From Promicromonospora soli (GTDB taxonomy: Bacteria; Actinomycetota; Actinomycetes; Actinomycetales; Cellulomonadaceae): a stretch of DNA of 64,000 nt. How positions within the stretch are numbered: position 1 is the stretch's first letter; each line of letters opens with the position of its first letter. Shown piece by piece: positions 38,209-47,555 of the stretch. The notes beneath the pieces are model-generated. The model did no database searches and was not told the origin of the DNA. It saw only the letters and a program-made list of their open reading frames with translations. Position numbers and translations under genes: made by a program. The stretch is from NCBI RefSeq assembly GCF_014653785.1, contig NZ_BNAS01000007.1:1-64000 (forward strand). The letters are read 5' to 3'.

Positions 38209-39924
38209 ATGACTGACTCCGTCCACAACAACGACGTTGCCGCAGCGGGGAACACCGACGTCATAGTCATCGGCGCGGGGCTCTCCGGGCTCGTCACCGC
38301 CACCGAGCTGACGGCGGCGGGCAAGCGGGTGGTCCTGCTCGACCAGGAGCCGGCCGCATCGCTGGGCGGGCAGGCCTGGTGGTCGTTCGGCGGGCTGTTC
38401 CTCGTGGACTCCCCCGAGCAGCGCCGCCTGAAGGTGAAGGACTCGTTCGACCTCGCGTTCGCCGACTGGCTCGGCTCCGCCCAGTTCACGCCGGGCGCCG
38501 AGCACGGCGAGGGCCCCGACCGGTTCGGGTACCGATGGGCCAAGGGGTTCGTCGAGTTCGCAGCCGGCGACATGCGGTCGTGGATGCACGCCAAGGGCGT
38601 GCGCTGGTTCCCGCTGGTGCAGTGGGCGGAGCGCGGCGGGTATCCCGCGGGCGGGCACGGGAACTCAGTGCCCCGCTTCCACGTCACGTGGGGCACCGGC
38701 CCCGCCGTCGTCGAGCCGTTCGTCGCGGCCGCGCACGAGGCCAACCGGGCCGGGCTGCTCGACCTGCGCTTCCGGCACCGGGTCACGTCCCTCGTCGTCA
38801 CGGACGGCCGGGTCACCGGGGTCCGTGCGGAGGTCCTGTCCGACGACGGCGCAGGCCGCGGCGAGCCCTCCAGCCGCACCGTGACGGGCGAGGTCGAGCT
38901 GTCCGCGCAGGCCGTCGTCGTCGCGAGCGGCGGCATCGGCGCGAACCACGACCTGGCGCGCGCCCGCTGGTCCGCGGAGGCGGGGCGCCTCCCCGCGCGG
39001 ATGCTCTCGGGCGTGCCGGACTCGACGGACGGGCTCATGCTCGGCGTCGCCGCGGCGTCGGGCGCCACGCTGGTGCACGAGGACCGCATGTGGCACTACC
39101 CCGAGGGCATCGCCAACCACTCGCCGGTCTGGTCGAAGCACGGGATCCGGATCCTGCCCGGGCCGTCATCGCTGTGGCTGGACGCCGACGGCGGCCGCCT
39201 GCCCGGCCCGCTGTTCCCCGGTTTCGACGCCCTCGGCGCGCTGCAGCACGTGACCACCCGCGGCGACGACCACTCCTGGTTCGTGCTGAACAAGACGATC
39301 ATGGAGAAGGAGTTCGCACTGTCGGGCTCCGAGCAGAACCCCGACCTGACCGGGAAGTCGATCCCGCTGCTCCTGGAGCGCGTGCGCGGGAGGTCGGTGC
39401 CGGTGCGCACCTTCGCGGAGCAGTCGGAGGAGTTCCTCTGGGCGGACACCCCCGCCGAGCTCGCCGCCAAGATGAACGCCCTCACCGAAGCCACGCCCGG
39501 GTCTTCCGGGCACGTGGACGGGGCTGCGCTGGCCGCTCTGATGACGGCCCGGGACGCGCAGGTCGCCACCGGGCTGGGCAAGGACCCGCAGGTCGTGGCG
39601 ACCGCGGCCGCACGGCACTTCATCGTGGACAAGGCCATCCGCGTGGCGCCGCCGCGCTCCCTCAGCGACCCGAAGGACGGGCCGCTGCTCGCCGTCCGCC
39701 TGTCGGTGCTGACCCGCAAGACGCTCGGCGGCCTCTGGTGCGACGAGACGGGCCGCGCCCTGACTCCGGCGGGCGACGTGCTGGAGGGACTGTGGGCCGT
39801 GGGTGAGGCGGCCGGCTTCGGCGGCGGCGGCGCACACGGCCACCGGGCCTTGGAGGGCACGTTCCTCGGCGGCTGCCTCTTCACGGGCCGGACGACGGGC
39901 CGGGCCCTGGCGGAATCGCTGTAG
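38209..39924 (+). CDS. FAD-binding dehydrogenase (fumarate reductase/3-ketosteroid dehydrogenase-like)
   Basis: A 571-residue flavoprotein with the dinucleotide motif VIVIGAGLSGLVTATELTAA (about 17-36), an LDQEPAASLGGQAWWS segment and a C-terminal FAD motif near GLWAVGEAAGFGGGG. It resembles the conserved group of FAD-binding dehydrogenases related to KstD. The electron acceptor and substrate are unknown. TAGGGT (38197-38202) lies six bases before the ATG, a good -10 box for a leaderless mRNA. It stands alone, after the glgX terminator. Confidence 0.85.
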   Translation: MTDSVHNNDVAAAGNTDVIVIGAGLSGLVTATELTAAGKRVVLLDQEPAASLGGQAWWSFGGLFLVDSPEQRRLKVKDSFDLAFADWLGSAQFTPGAEHGEGPDRFGYRWAKGFVEFAAGDMRSWMHAKGVRWFPLVQWAERGGYPAGGHGNSVPRFHVTWGTGPAVVEPFVAAAHEANRAGLLDLRFRHRVTSLVVTDGRVTGVRAEVLSDDGAGRGEPSSRTVTGEVELSAQAVVVASGGIGANHDLARARWSAEAGRLPARMLSGVPDSTDGLMLGVAAASGATLVHEDRMWHYPEGIANHSPVWSKHGIRILPGPSSLWLDADGGRLPGPLFPGFDALGALQHVTTRGDDHSWFVLNKTIMEKEFALSGSEQNPDLTGKSIPLLLERVRGRSVPVRTFAEQSEEFLWADTPAELAAKMNALTEATPGSSGHVDGAALAALMTARDAQVATGLGKDPQVVATAAARHFIVDKAIRVAPPRSLSDPKDGPLLAVRLSVLTRKTLGGLWCDETGRALTPAGDVLEGLWAVGEAAGFGGGGAHGHRALEGTFLGGCLFTGRTTGRALAESL

Positions 39925-39962
39925 GCCCCGGCGACGCCGTCGCCGACCGCCACCACCGACCG

Positions 39963-41018
39963 CTACTGCAGGAGTGCCTGGCCGTCCTTCAGAGCGATCA
40001 CCACCGCGCCACGCGCGCACCGGGCCACCAGCTCCGCCGGCCAGTCGCCCGTCAGCGGCACTACCTGAACGTCCGAGCCCGAGTCCGCACCGCCCGAGCC
40101 GTCACCCGGGCGAAGACCAGTCACGCGTGTACCGCCCGAGCGGACGAGCCGCTCGCGGACCGGGTCGGGGCGATCGAAGAACCAGTGCGTCGGCGCGTTG
40201 GAGTCCAGCGCGTCAGCGAGCCGCTCCAGGTCCCGGGCCGCGAGCCGCAGCGCGGGGGCCACCCAGGCGGCGTTCTCGGTCACCATCGCCTCGGTCCGGC
40301 GCGGGTCGGTCAGGCCTACCCGCGTCCCGTCGCGGAACGAGCCGGCGGCCAGCCGCAGCGCGAGATCGCGCACCGGCGCACTCGCCACAGCTCCGAGCAG
40401 CTGGTTGGCCAGGACGTGGGGCACATGCGAGACGAGGGCGGCGGCCTCGTCGTGCAGGTCGTCAGTGAGCACCGCGGCCGTCCCGCCCAGCGGGCCGGTG
40501 ACCAGGCGCAGCACCTGCTCCAGGCGGGCAGGGTCGGTCGCCCCGGCTCCCCCGGCGGCGTTGCCCGCCGCGCAGGTCACCGCCCAGGGGATGCCCTGCA
40601 TCAGCCCCGCCGACGACGCCTCGAAACCGCTCCGCTCCGTCCCCGACATCGGATGTGCTCCGACGTAGCGGTCGCCGAGCCCGGCGTCGACAACCGCCTC
40701 CCGCACCGGTGCCTTCACCGAGCCGACGTCGGTCACCGTCGGGTCCCAGCCCTCCTCGGCGGCCAGCGCCTCGGCGAGCTCGCCCGCGACGGAACGCATG
40801 GCGCGCAGGGGCGCGGCGAGCACCACTGTCCCCGGCCGCTGCAGAGCGAGCCCGCGGACGTCGTCGGCCACGGTGATGCCCGCCGCCCGGGCCTCCTCGG
40901 CCGAGAACGGGTCGGTGGCGACCACCGGCACGCCCGCCGCCTGCAGGGCGCGGGCCAGGGAGCCGCCGATCAGGCCGAGGCCCACGATGCCGACCGACCC
41001 GGTCTGCGTGCCGCTCAC
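39963..41018 (-). CDS. tyrA: prephenate dehydrogenase
   Basis: A 351-residue TyrA that oxidises and decarboxylates prephenate for tyrosine synthesis. The Rossmann motif is GLGLIGGS (about residue 9-16), followed by TDVGSVK and the HPMSGTERSG motif with its conserved His. No ACT domain is evident, but a short Gly/Ser-rich tail with a conserved-looking VVIALKDGQ end follows. The GTG start overlaps the pheA stop by four bases (GTGA). Confidence 0.92.
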   Translation of the reverse strand: MSGTQTGSVGIVGLGLIGGSLARALQAAGVPVVATDPFSAEEARAAGITVADDVRGLALQRPGTVVLAAPLRAMRSVAGELAEALAAEEGWDPTVTDVGSVKAPVREAVVDAGLGDRYVGAHPMSGTERSGFEASSAGLMQGIPWAVTCAAGNAAGGAGATDPARLEQVLRLVTGPLGGTAAVLTDDLHDEAAALVSHVPHVLANQLLGAVASAPVRDLALRLAAGSFRDGTRVGLTDPRRTEAMVTENAAWVAPALRLAARDLERLADALDSNAPTHWFFDRPDPVRERLVRSGGTRVTGLRPGDGSGGADSGSDVQVVPLTGDWPAELVARCARGAVVIALKDGQALLQ

Positions 41019-42016
41019 CACAGCAGCCCCCGGGCGCGTGCCTCCGCCGAGTCCTTGGCCGACACCGACCCGACCGGGACGTGGTCCGGGTCGAGCACGC
41101 CGTCGAGCGCCCGGAAGCCGGCGCCGGCGGGGAACAGGCCGAGCGTCTTGAGGGAGTCTCCGGCTGCGAGCAGGTCGCTCACCACCTCGCGGGCTCCTTG
41201 GTCCCATGGCGCCTCGTCGAACGTCACCACGAACACGTACTTGCTCTCCTGAGCCTTGAGCGGCCGGGTGATCAGGCTCGACATGTTCACGCCCCGGTCC
41301 CCGAACGCGGCGGTGATCCGCGCCAGCACGCCTGGCCCGGTCACCGCGGGGGTGATCGCCAGCATCGTCTTCCACGCCGTCGCGCCGGCGGCGCGCGACC
41401 GCGCCAGGTGGGCGTCGGCCGCGCTCCGCCTGGTCAGGACCAGGAACCGCGTGCGGCCGCCACGGAAGTCCTCCACCGCCTTCGCGTACGTCTCCAGCCC
41501 GTACAGCTCACCGCAGATCGTGGGCCCCAGCGCGATGGTCCCCGGCCCGGCGTCCCGGCACGCCGCCGCGTTGGACGACGCCGGTACGGTCGCCAGCCCG
41601 GTGCGCGTCACGAACTCCGCGCACTGCGCCAGCCCGTGCGGGTGCGCGGACACCTCGGTCAGCTCGCCGTGACCGGGCCGTACGAACGCGTCGAACGACA
41701 CGTCCAGCGCCACCTCGTCCACGGCTACGACGTCAGGGCTGGACAGCAGCGCGTCCAGGGACGGCACCACGTAGCCCTCGACGGACGACTCGATGGCCAC
41801 CACGCCGACGTCGGCGCGTCCGGCCGCCACGACGTCGTGCACGTCCTTGACCGTGTCCAGCGGCTCGGCTGTCACGTCGTCGGCGGAACCCTTCGAACCC
41901 TCTGACGCGGCTGTGTGCAGGCGCGCCCACTCCAGTGCCGCCTGGTGGGTGAACGTGCCCTCAGGACCCAGGTACGCGACCCGGGTGCCGTGCCCGGGGC
42001 CGCCCGGCACCGTCAT
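41015..42016 (-). CDS. pheA: prephenate dehydratase
   Basis: A 333-residue PheA for phenylalanine synthesis. It has YLGPEGTFTHQAA (about 14-26), ESSVEGYV, the catalytic TRF motif in GGRTRFLVL (about 190) and a C-terminal ACT domain (about 228-300, PGVLARITAAFGDRGVNMSS) in which the usual ESRP word reads TRPLK. The ATG at 42016 overlaps the stop of the ACT-like gene by four bases; ATG 42022 is a close alternative. Confidence 0.93.
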   Translation of the reverse strand: MTVPGGPGHGTRVAYLGPEGTFTHQAALEWARLHTAASEGSKGSADDVTAEPLDTVKDVHDVVAAGRADVGVVAIESSVEGYVVPSLDALLSSPDVVAVDEVALDVSFDAFVRPGHGELTEVSAHPHGLAQCAEFVTRTGLATVPASSNAAACRDAGPGTIALGPTICGELYGLETYAKAVEDFRGGRTRFLVLTRRSAADAHLARSRAAGATAWKTMLAITPAVTGPGVLARITAAFGDRGVNMSSLITRPLKAQESKYVFVVTFDEAPWDQGAREVVSDLLAAGDSLKTLGLFPAGAGFRALDGVLDPDHVPVGSVSAKDSAEARARGLLW

Positions 42017-42852
42017 GCCCATCGCGGCGTCACGGCGTCCGGGCCGGGCACGAACGCCTCGCCCGGCAGCACGGCCAGCGTGCGGTGCTCGACGCCGCGC
42101 TCGGTGAGCGCGTCGACCAGGTTGCTCAGCGTGTCCGACGTCGGGCAGGAGAACGACGAGAAGAACACGTGCGGCCCGGCCGAGGACGGCTGGCTGCGCA
42201 GGTGGTCCAGGTCGAGCCCGGCGTCCGCGATGACCGCGAGAGTGGGCTGCAGGGAGCCGAGGTGCTCGTCGGCGGGGCCGAACGCGAGCCACACCTGCGC
42301 GGGCCTGGTGAAGACGGGCCAGGCGTCGCGGGACTCGAGCAGCCCGTACCAGACGGGGCCGCCCTCGGCGAGAGCCGCGCTGTCCGGGAGCTCCGCGAAG
42401 CCCGCCGGCACCCGGGACCGCTCGATCACCAGCGACCCGCCCTCGCCCGCCAGGGCTATCCGCTCCTCGACGGGCGCGCGCGTCGGCACCAGGCGGGGGC
42501 TCACACCCAGACCGCGCAGCACGCCCGCGCAGTCGCGCATGCCCGCCTCGTCGATCACTACCTGGCCCACCGTGGCGCCCGCACCGACCCACACCCACTG
42601 GCCGGGCACGGCCACCGCCCCCGTCACGATGAGCGAGGAGGCGCCCTCCAGCAGGGCGCGTTCGAGGCCCGGCGCCGGGTGCTCCGGGTGTCCCAGGTGC
42701 ACCACGGCCGCCAGACCCTCGATGTTCGCGACCGTGGCAAGCGTGTCCGCCGTGGTGCCGAGGTCCAGCAGCTCGACCGCGTCGTTCCAGCCCGCCATTC
42801 GCGCGGCAAGCACCGCGTGCGCGGGAGACTCCCGCTCGCTACGTCCTAGCAT
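42013..42852 (-). CDS. ACT-like protein coupled to pheA
   Basis: A 279-residue protein without recognised catalytic motifs. Its C-terminal third (about 190-265) reads like a divergent prephenate-dehydratase ACT domain: VWLAFGP at the strand, LDHLRSQPSS where PheA has an IESRP word, HVFFSSFSC for YVFFvD, then a helix and LAVLPG. The N-terminal two thirds could be a decayed or specialised domain of the same family. TAGGTT (42859-42864 on the minus strand) six bases before the ATG suggests a leaderless promoter for this gene, pheA and tyrA. A regulatory subunit role is inferred. Confidence 0.6.
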   Translation of the reverse strand: MLGRSERESPAHAVLAARMAGWNDAVELLDLGTTADTLATVANIEGLAAVVHLGHPEHPAPGLERALLEGASSLIVTGAVAVPGQWVWVGAGATVGQVVIDEAGMRDCAGVLRGLGVSPRLVPTRAPVEERIALAGEGGSLVIERSRVPAGFAELPDSAALAEGGPVWYGLLESRDAWPVFTRPAQVWLAFGPADEHLGSLQPTLAVIADAGLDLDHLRSQPSSAGPHVFFSSFSCPTSDTLSNLVDALTERGVEHRTLAVLPGEAFVPGPDAVTPRWA

Positions 42853-42871
42853 GTGCGCAACCTACCGCCGG

Positions 42872-45800
42872 TCAGCCGTTGGAGCCTCGCGGCTTGTCGC
42901 ACACCACCGGGTTGTCCGGGTTGTAGGAGTGGCTGAACGAGTTCTCCTTGACCAGCTCGCCGTTCCGGAGAACCGCACGGGTGATGGTGACGGAGAAACC
43001 GTCCTCGCCACCGGGGTACGGCTCGCAGTCCCCCGAGGAGTCGTGGATCACGGTCTTCGGCACGATGTTCCGCTTCTCGCTGGTGCTCTCCTGAACGGTG
43101 TAGTACTTGGTGCTCCAGATCCGGACCGTGAGCTGACCGCCCGACACGAACGCCTGCATCACCGCGCCGTACGGGGTGTCGTTGGTGAACTTCATGTCCT
43201 TGGCGCCCACGTAGATCGTGGCCTCGCGCCCCGCCGGGTAGCGCGGGAACCAGTACGAGTGCGCGTGGTGCTCGACGTCGTCGTACCCGGCGAAGAAGCC
43301 CGCGTTGAACGAGGTGGTGGCCATCTGCGAGAGGCCGCCCCCCACTGCCTCCACGTGCTCGCCGTTCTCGACGACGCCCGCGTCGAAGTACCCGTTCTCG
43401 AGAGTGATCGGCGCGAGCGCCTCCAGCAGGGAGAACGTCTCGCCCGGCTTGATGAGGTTGCCCGTGACCATCTCCGCGCCGCGAATCAGGTTCTGGGTCC
43501 GCACGGGCTCCGGTGTCAGCGGCGTGCTGAACTCGGAGATGATCTCCTTGACGCCCAGGGCCTCGAGCGACTCGACGGTCTCCTTCGGGTCCTGCTCGAC
43601 CAGCTTGACCGACGTCTCGCGGTCGTCGCTCGTCGCGGCGATCCGCACAGCCTTGGCCGCCTGGGCGGGATCGAGCGTGGTGCCGGTCTTCCCCGCGACG
43701 ACGGTCGGCTTGCCGCCGGCGAACTCGAAGTGCGCGTCGTCCGGGAGCTCCAGCAGATCGGTGGTGCCGTCGACGATGGCCGCGACCGTCGCCTCCCGGT
43801 CCACGATGGTGACGAGCTGGTCGCCCTTCTGCTCGAACCGGATCAGCCCGGCCAGCACCTCCGGGGTCAGCACGGGCTCCTGACCGCCCACGGACACCGT
43901 GACCGGCGCCGAGACGACCTTCTGCGCTACTGCGTAGCCCTCGTCGGTCTGCTCCTGCGTGATCGTCGGCTGGACCGGCTCGACCGGCAGGTCGAACGGG
44001 CTGTCCGCGTTCATCCAGCTCTCCTGGATGATGCGCGACGTCTCGCTCGCGACGATCCGCGAGCCCACCTTGGGATCCGTCTTGACCGCCTGCCCGTCGA
44101 CGAGCGCGATCGCGCCGTCCACGGGCTCCACGGCAAGCGACTCCTCGAGGCCCGCCACCGCGGCGTCGAACTTCTTGGTGTCGATGTCCAGGACCAGCTC
44201 CTGCTCGGAGCCGCCGAACATGTGCGCCCACATCCGCACCGGGCTCAGCGAGAATTCGGTGAGCTCCGACGCGGTCGCCTCGGCGTCGATCGCCAGGCCG
44301 CTCGGCTTAGGCGAGAGCTGGGCCTTGCCGTCGCCCGCGGTGAGCTCGATCGGCTCCTTGACCCGCGGGCCGAGCTGCTCCGTCAGCGCGGACGCCGCCT
44401 CGGCCCGCGTCATGCCGCCGACGTCGACGCCGGCCACCGTGGTCTCGGGCGGTGCCGTGTCGCTCAGGCTCCACGCTGCCAGGGCGTAGATCCCGAACAG
44501 CAGGACGGCGCCGAGTACCGAGAAGAGCGCGATCTTGGGACCCCGGCTCGGGGCGCCGTCGCCGGCGAGGCCGAAGAAACCGCCCTGACCTGGCGCGCTC
44601 GGGCCGGTCGGCCCGCCGGGACCGGCCGGGCCGCCTGGCCCCGCAGGGCCGCTGGGACCGGCCGGGCCGCCAGGTCCGACGGGGACGCCGGATCCACCGG
44701 GACCACCGTGGCCGGTCGGGGAGGCCGACTGAGGCGACGACTCGGAGCGCATGGGGGCCCAGCTGGTCAGCGGGCGGGCCACGCGCTGGATCGCGCCGGT
44801 CAGCGGCTTCAGGAACGGAATCTGGCCGGCGTCCGGCGGGGGCACGGCTCCCGGGTCCGACGGCGAGGCGGTCGGCATCGCGCCTGGAGCCGGCGGCACA
44901 ACGCCCGACGGCGGGGAGAGCGGCGACGGCCGGACGAACTGCGGAGGCGGAACGGACGCAGCCGCGACGCCGGCCGCTGCTGCGGTGCCGGGCGCTGCGG
45001 TGCCGGGTGCTTTGGTGCCCGGTGCTGCGTTCGCGGGCGCTCCGGTCACGGGCGCTGCGGTGCCGGGCGCTGCGGTCGCGGGCGCTCCGGTCGCGGGCGC
45101 TCCGGTGCCCGATGCGGTCGAGCCTGCTGCCGCCGCCGTTGCCCCGGCAGTAGCCGCTGCTGCGGGAGTTGCCGACGCGGGGGTCGTCGGCGCGTCCGGA
45201 GCAGTCGAACCCGCTCCGGCGTCGGACGAGCTCGCTGCCTGGGCGGCGGATGCCGCGGAAGGCGCCGCCGCTGCTGCGACGTGGGGCAGCGCGGGAGCAG
45301 CGTTCGCAGCCTCGTCGCGGGTCTTGCGTGGGCCTGTCGCGCCTGGTGCCTGTCCCGCCGCCGAGGTGACCGGCGCCGTACGCGGCGTCGCCGTGTCCTG
45401 CGGCCGCGTGCTCTGATTCCCGGTGCCGCTCGACCCCGGGGCGGTCTTGGGCGGACGGTCGAACGCGAAGACGCGCGGGGTGTACCCGCTCTTGGGCGCG
45501 GCCGCCTTGGTCGCCGGCTTCGCGAGCGTCTCGACGACGGTCTGCAGCACGGCGACCGGGTCCTGGTCGGCCGCACCCGGCTCGGCAGGCTTGCTCGGGA
45601 CCTCCGGCTTCTGTGAGGGTTCGGGCTTGCTCGCGGGCTCGGGCGTGCTCGAGGACTTCGGCGTGCTCGCGGGCTTGGGCGTGCTTGAGGACTCCGGCGT
45701 GCTCGCGGACTCCGGCGTGCTCGCGGGCTTGGGCGTGCTTGAGGACTCCGGCGTGCTCGCGGGCACTGGCCTGCTGCTTGCCGGCTCCGGCGTGCTCGCG

Positions 45801-46309
45801 GGCACTGGCCTGCTGCTTGCCGGCTCCGGCGTGCTCGCGGGCACTGGCTTGCTCGCCGGCTCCGGCTTGCTCTCGGACTTGGGCATGCTCGCCGGCTCCG
45901 GCTTGCTCGCGGTCGGCTTGCCCGCCGGCTCCGGCTTGCTCGGGGCGGCGGCGGGCGTCTCCGCGCCCGGTCCTGCGCTGCCGGGGACGCTCTCGGGCGC
46001 GGTCGGCGCTGCCGCGGACGGCACGACGGGGCGCGGGGTCTTCGGGGCCTCGGACTGCTCCGGAGGGGTCACGGGCTGGGCCTTCTCTGGGGATCGGGGG
46101 GCCGGCTGAGCGGTCGGACGACCGGCCGGTACTGGGTGCTGCGCGGGTCCGGGGTCAGTCGGCCGCACCGAGGGCTGCGCCGCTTGGCGCGGCATACTGC
46201 CGGGGCGTGTCTGGGACAAGCGAGGAGGTATCGCCGGGGCAGGCTCGGTCCCGGATTTCTCGTCTGATGTCGGCGCGAGCGGTTCGTCACGCTCGGTCGG
46301 CTGACCCAT
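42872..46309 (-). CDS. long VanW-domain membrane protein with disordered N-terminus
   Basis: A 1145-residue protein. Residues 1-570 are low complexity: a Pro/Glu/Ser/Lys minisatellite (about 126-236), an Ala/Thr/Gly-rich stretch and a collagen-like GPGGPAG run (about 534-572). One transmembrane helix follows (about 590-613, LFSVLGAVLLFGIYALAAW). The outer part has peptidoglycan-binding-4-type repeats (TTVAGVDVGGMTRAEA, LTPEVLAGLI) and a VanW domain (about 936-1120, KPGETFSLLE, GGGLSQMATTSFNAGFFAG). It is probably a cell-wall-associated protein of unknown role. The start uses ATG 46309 with GGAG seven bases upstream. Confidence 0.85.
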   Translation of the reverse strand: MGQPTERDEPLAPTSDEKSGTEPAPAIPPRLSQTRPGSMPRQAAQPSVRPTDPGPAQHPVPAGRPTAQPAPRSPEKAQPVTPPEQSEAPKTPRPVVPSAAAPTAPESVPGSAGPGAETPAAAPSKPEPAGKPTASKPEPASMPKSESKPEPASKPVPASTPEPASSRPVPASTPEPASSRPVPASTPESSSTPKPASTPESASTPESSSTPKPASTPKSSSTPEPASKPEPSQKPEVPSKPAEPGAADQDPVAVLQTVVETLAKPATKAAAPKSGYTPRVFAFDRPPKTAPGSSGTGNQSTRPQDTATPRTAPVTSAAGQAPGATGPRKTRDEAANAAPALPHVAAAAAPSAASAAQAASSSDAGAGSTAPDAPTTPASATPAAAATAGATAAAAGSTASGTGAPATGAPATAAPGTAAPVTGAPANAAPGTKAPGTAAPGTAAAAGVAAASVPPPQFVRPSPLSPPSGVVPPAPGAMPTASPSDPGAVPPPDAGQIPFLKPLTGAIQRVARPLTSWAPMRSESSPQSASPTGHGGPGGSGVPVGPGGPAGPSGPAGPGGPAGPGGPTGPSAPGQGGFFGLAGDGAPSRGPKIALFSVLGAVLLFGIYALAAWSLSDTAPPETTVAGVDVGGMTRAEAASALTEQLGPRVKEPIELTAGDGKAQLSPKPSGLAIDAEATASELTEFSLSPVRMWAHMFGGSEQELVLDIDTKKFDAAVAGLEESLAVEPVDGAIALVDGQAVKTDPKVGSRIVASETSRIIQESWMNADSPFDLPVEPVQPTITQEQTDEGYAVAQKVVSAPVTVSVGGQEPVLTPEVLAGLIRFEQKGDQLVTIVDREATVAAIVDGTTDLLELPDDAHFEFAGGKPTVVAGKTGTTLDPAQAAKAVRIAATSDDRETSVKLVEQDPKETVESLEALGVKEIISEFSTPLTPEPVRTQNLIRGAEMVTGNLIKPGETFSLLEALAPITLENGYFDAGVVENGEHVEAVGGGLSQMATTSFNAGFFAGYDDVEHHAHSYWFPRYPAGREATIYVGAKDMKFTNDTPYGAVMQAFVSGGQLTVRIWSTKYYTVQESTSEKRNIVPKTVIHDSSGDCEPYPGGEDGFSVTITRAVLRNGELVKENSFSHSYNPDNPVVCDKPRGSNG
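45751..45828. repeat. two identical 39-nt units of a minisatellite
   Basis: A 39-base unit at 45751-45789 is repeated exactly at 45790-45828 and followed by degenerate copies; it encodes 13 residues of the type PVPASTPEPASSR. The wider region 45600-45930 consists of variants of the same TPE/PAS words. Copy number probably varies between strains. Confidence 0.75.
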
Positions 46310-46521
46310 CGGCACGCTCCGTGCAACTACCCGAGACGCGGGCTCTCCGCGTCCCCCAAGGGCGCACCGGACCCGCGGCGAATCCGCTGGACGGGGCCGC
46401 CCTGCCGCGCATCTTATCCAGCGCGAATCCTGCCCAAGGCCCCGTAGCGGACGCCCCGACGTGGAGGTTCTGTATCAATCCTGCCCACCATCCTGAACCA
46501 CTCTGCGGAGAACCCCAGACC
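46310..46521. other. leader of the VanW-domain gene, no gene
   Basis: These 212 bases hold no accepted gene. On the minus strand the word GGGCAGGATT occurs twice about 50 bases apart, and GATAAGAT near 46418 could be part of a -10 box after TTGGGC, but spacing is poor. Confidence 0.3.
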
Positions 46522-46920
46522 TCAGGCAACAGGCCGATCTCGGCGCGCCGGGACCTCCGCGAACCACGACGCCGGGAGGAACGCGACGACCGCCAGGACC
46601 GCCACTCCCGCGTACGACCAGACCATGCCGAGCGTGCCCGCCGGGACCACGACGTCGCCCCCTGAACCCGGCAGCGACAGGGCCTGCACGATGGCGACCC
46701 AGCCCACGCCGAACCCGAGCAGCGCGCCGTAGCCGGCCCAGGCGCGCGCGAGCACTGCCCCTGCCGCCGTCAGCGCGAACGCGAGCAACAGCCCGAGGTA
46801 CCAGGACTCGTCGCCGTAGCGGTGGACCACCGTCCCGAGGCCGCCCATGACGACGCCGAGCGCCACGGCCAGAAGGGTGCGCACGATCGTTCGTCCGAGG
46901 GGGCGTCCGGGAGAGTTCAC
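46522..46920 (-). CDS. small four-helix membrane protein
   Basis: A 132-residue hydrophobic protein with about four transmembrane helices (TLLAVALGVVMGGLG, YLGLLLAFALTAAGAV, YGALLGFGVGWVAIV and YAGVAVLAVVAFLP) and a short basic C-terminus. GTG 46920 is chosen because GGAG lies nine bases upstream; ATG 46938 in frame is an alternative. It resembles small DUF membrane proteins found near mshB-type genes in actinobacteria, possibly DUF6113, but I am not sure. Function is unknown. Confidence 0.7.
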   Translation of the reverse strand: MNSPGRPLGRTIVRTLLAVALGVVMGGLGTVVHRYGDESWYLGLLLAFALTAAGAVLARAWAGYGALLGFGVGWVAIVQALSLPGSGGDVVVPAGTLGMVWSYAGVAVLAVVAFLPASWFAEVPARRDRPVA

Positions 46921-46978
46921 CCAGACATTCTCCAGCATCCATCTGGGAGGACGCTGCAAGTGTGGAACACTCCGGCGG

Positions 46979-47548
46979 GTGAAGACCCTCCAGGCACAGA
47001 CGCAGCTCATCGTTCGACAGCGCATCCGCATGTTGGTGAACCAGTACGAGGTCCGCGGCGCGCAGCCGGACGGCTCCGAGGGCGACCTGTACGCGTTCGC
47101 CCAGCAGAAGCGCATGGCGTTCCGCGAGCAGGTCACGCTCTACACGGACGAGACCAAGCAGGAGGCCGTGCTCGGGTTCAAGGCCCGCCAGGTGATGGAC
47201 CTCGGCGCCACGTATGACGTGGTCGACGCGGGCGGTACGCCGATCGGCTCGTTCCGCAAGGACTTCGCCAAGTCGCTGCTGCGCAGCACCTGGCTCGTCG
47301 ACCAGCCCGATCTCGGCACCGTCACCGGGTCCGAGCGGAGCATGGCGGTCGCCGTGATCCGACGGCTCATCGACGTGGCCTGGCTTCCGTACCACTTCGA
47401 CTTCACGATCGACGGCCGCCCGGCCTTCACCGTGGAGAAGAAGTTCGGCCTGCGCGACCGGTACATCGTGAACATCCAGGACCCTGCGCTCGACCGCCGG
47501 CTCGTCGCCACCATGGCCATCGCCCTGGACGCGCTGCAGGCGCGCTGA
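46979..47548 (+). CDS. LURP-one-related (YxjI-like) protein
   Basis: A 189-residue protein of the LURP-one-related/scramblase-like beta-barrel fold: an N-terminal LIVRQRIRMLVNQYEVRG strand region, AFAQQKRMAFREQVTLYTDE, and repeated strand pairs such as VVDAGGTPIGSFRKDF and FTIDGRPAFTVEKKFGLRDRY. The biochemical role of bacterial members is unclear. GTG 46979 is used because the family motif starts a few residues later; no good ribosome site is seen. The gene is divergent from the small membrane protein, with 58 bases between them. Confidence 0.8.
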   Translation: MKTLQAQTQLIVRQRIRMLVNQYEVRGAQPDGSEGDLYAFAQQKRMAFREQVTLYTDETKQEAVLGFKARQVMDLGATYDVVDAGGTPIGSFRKDFAKSLLRSTWLVDQPDLGTVTGSERSMAVAVIRRLIDVAWLPYHFDFTIDGRPAFTVEKKFGLRDRYIVNIQDPALDRRLVATMAIALDALQAR

Positions 47549-47555
47549 CCCCCCG

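Noticed and set aside
44591-44707. Collagen-like Gly-Pro run considered as a separate surface protein
   Set aside because: It is in frame with, and between, the disordered region and the transmembrane helix of the VanW protein.
41915-45616. Open plus-strand frame of over 1200 codons
   Set aside because: It runs antisense to the ACT-like and VanW genes and encodes Arg/Ala/Gly low-complexity sequence; an artefact of GC bias and of the minisatellite.
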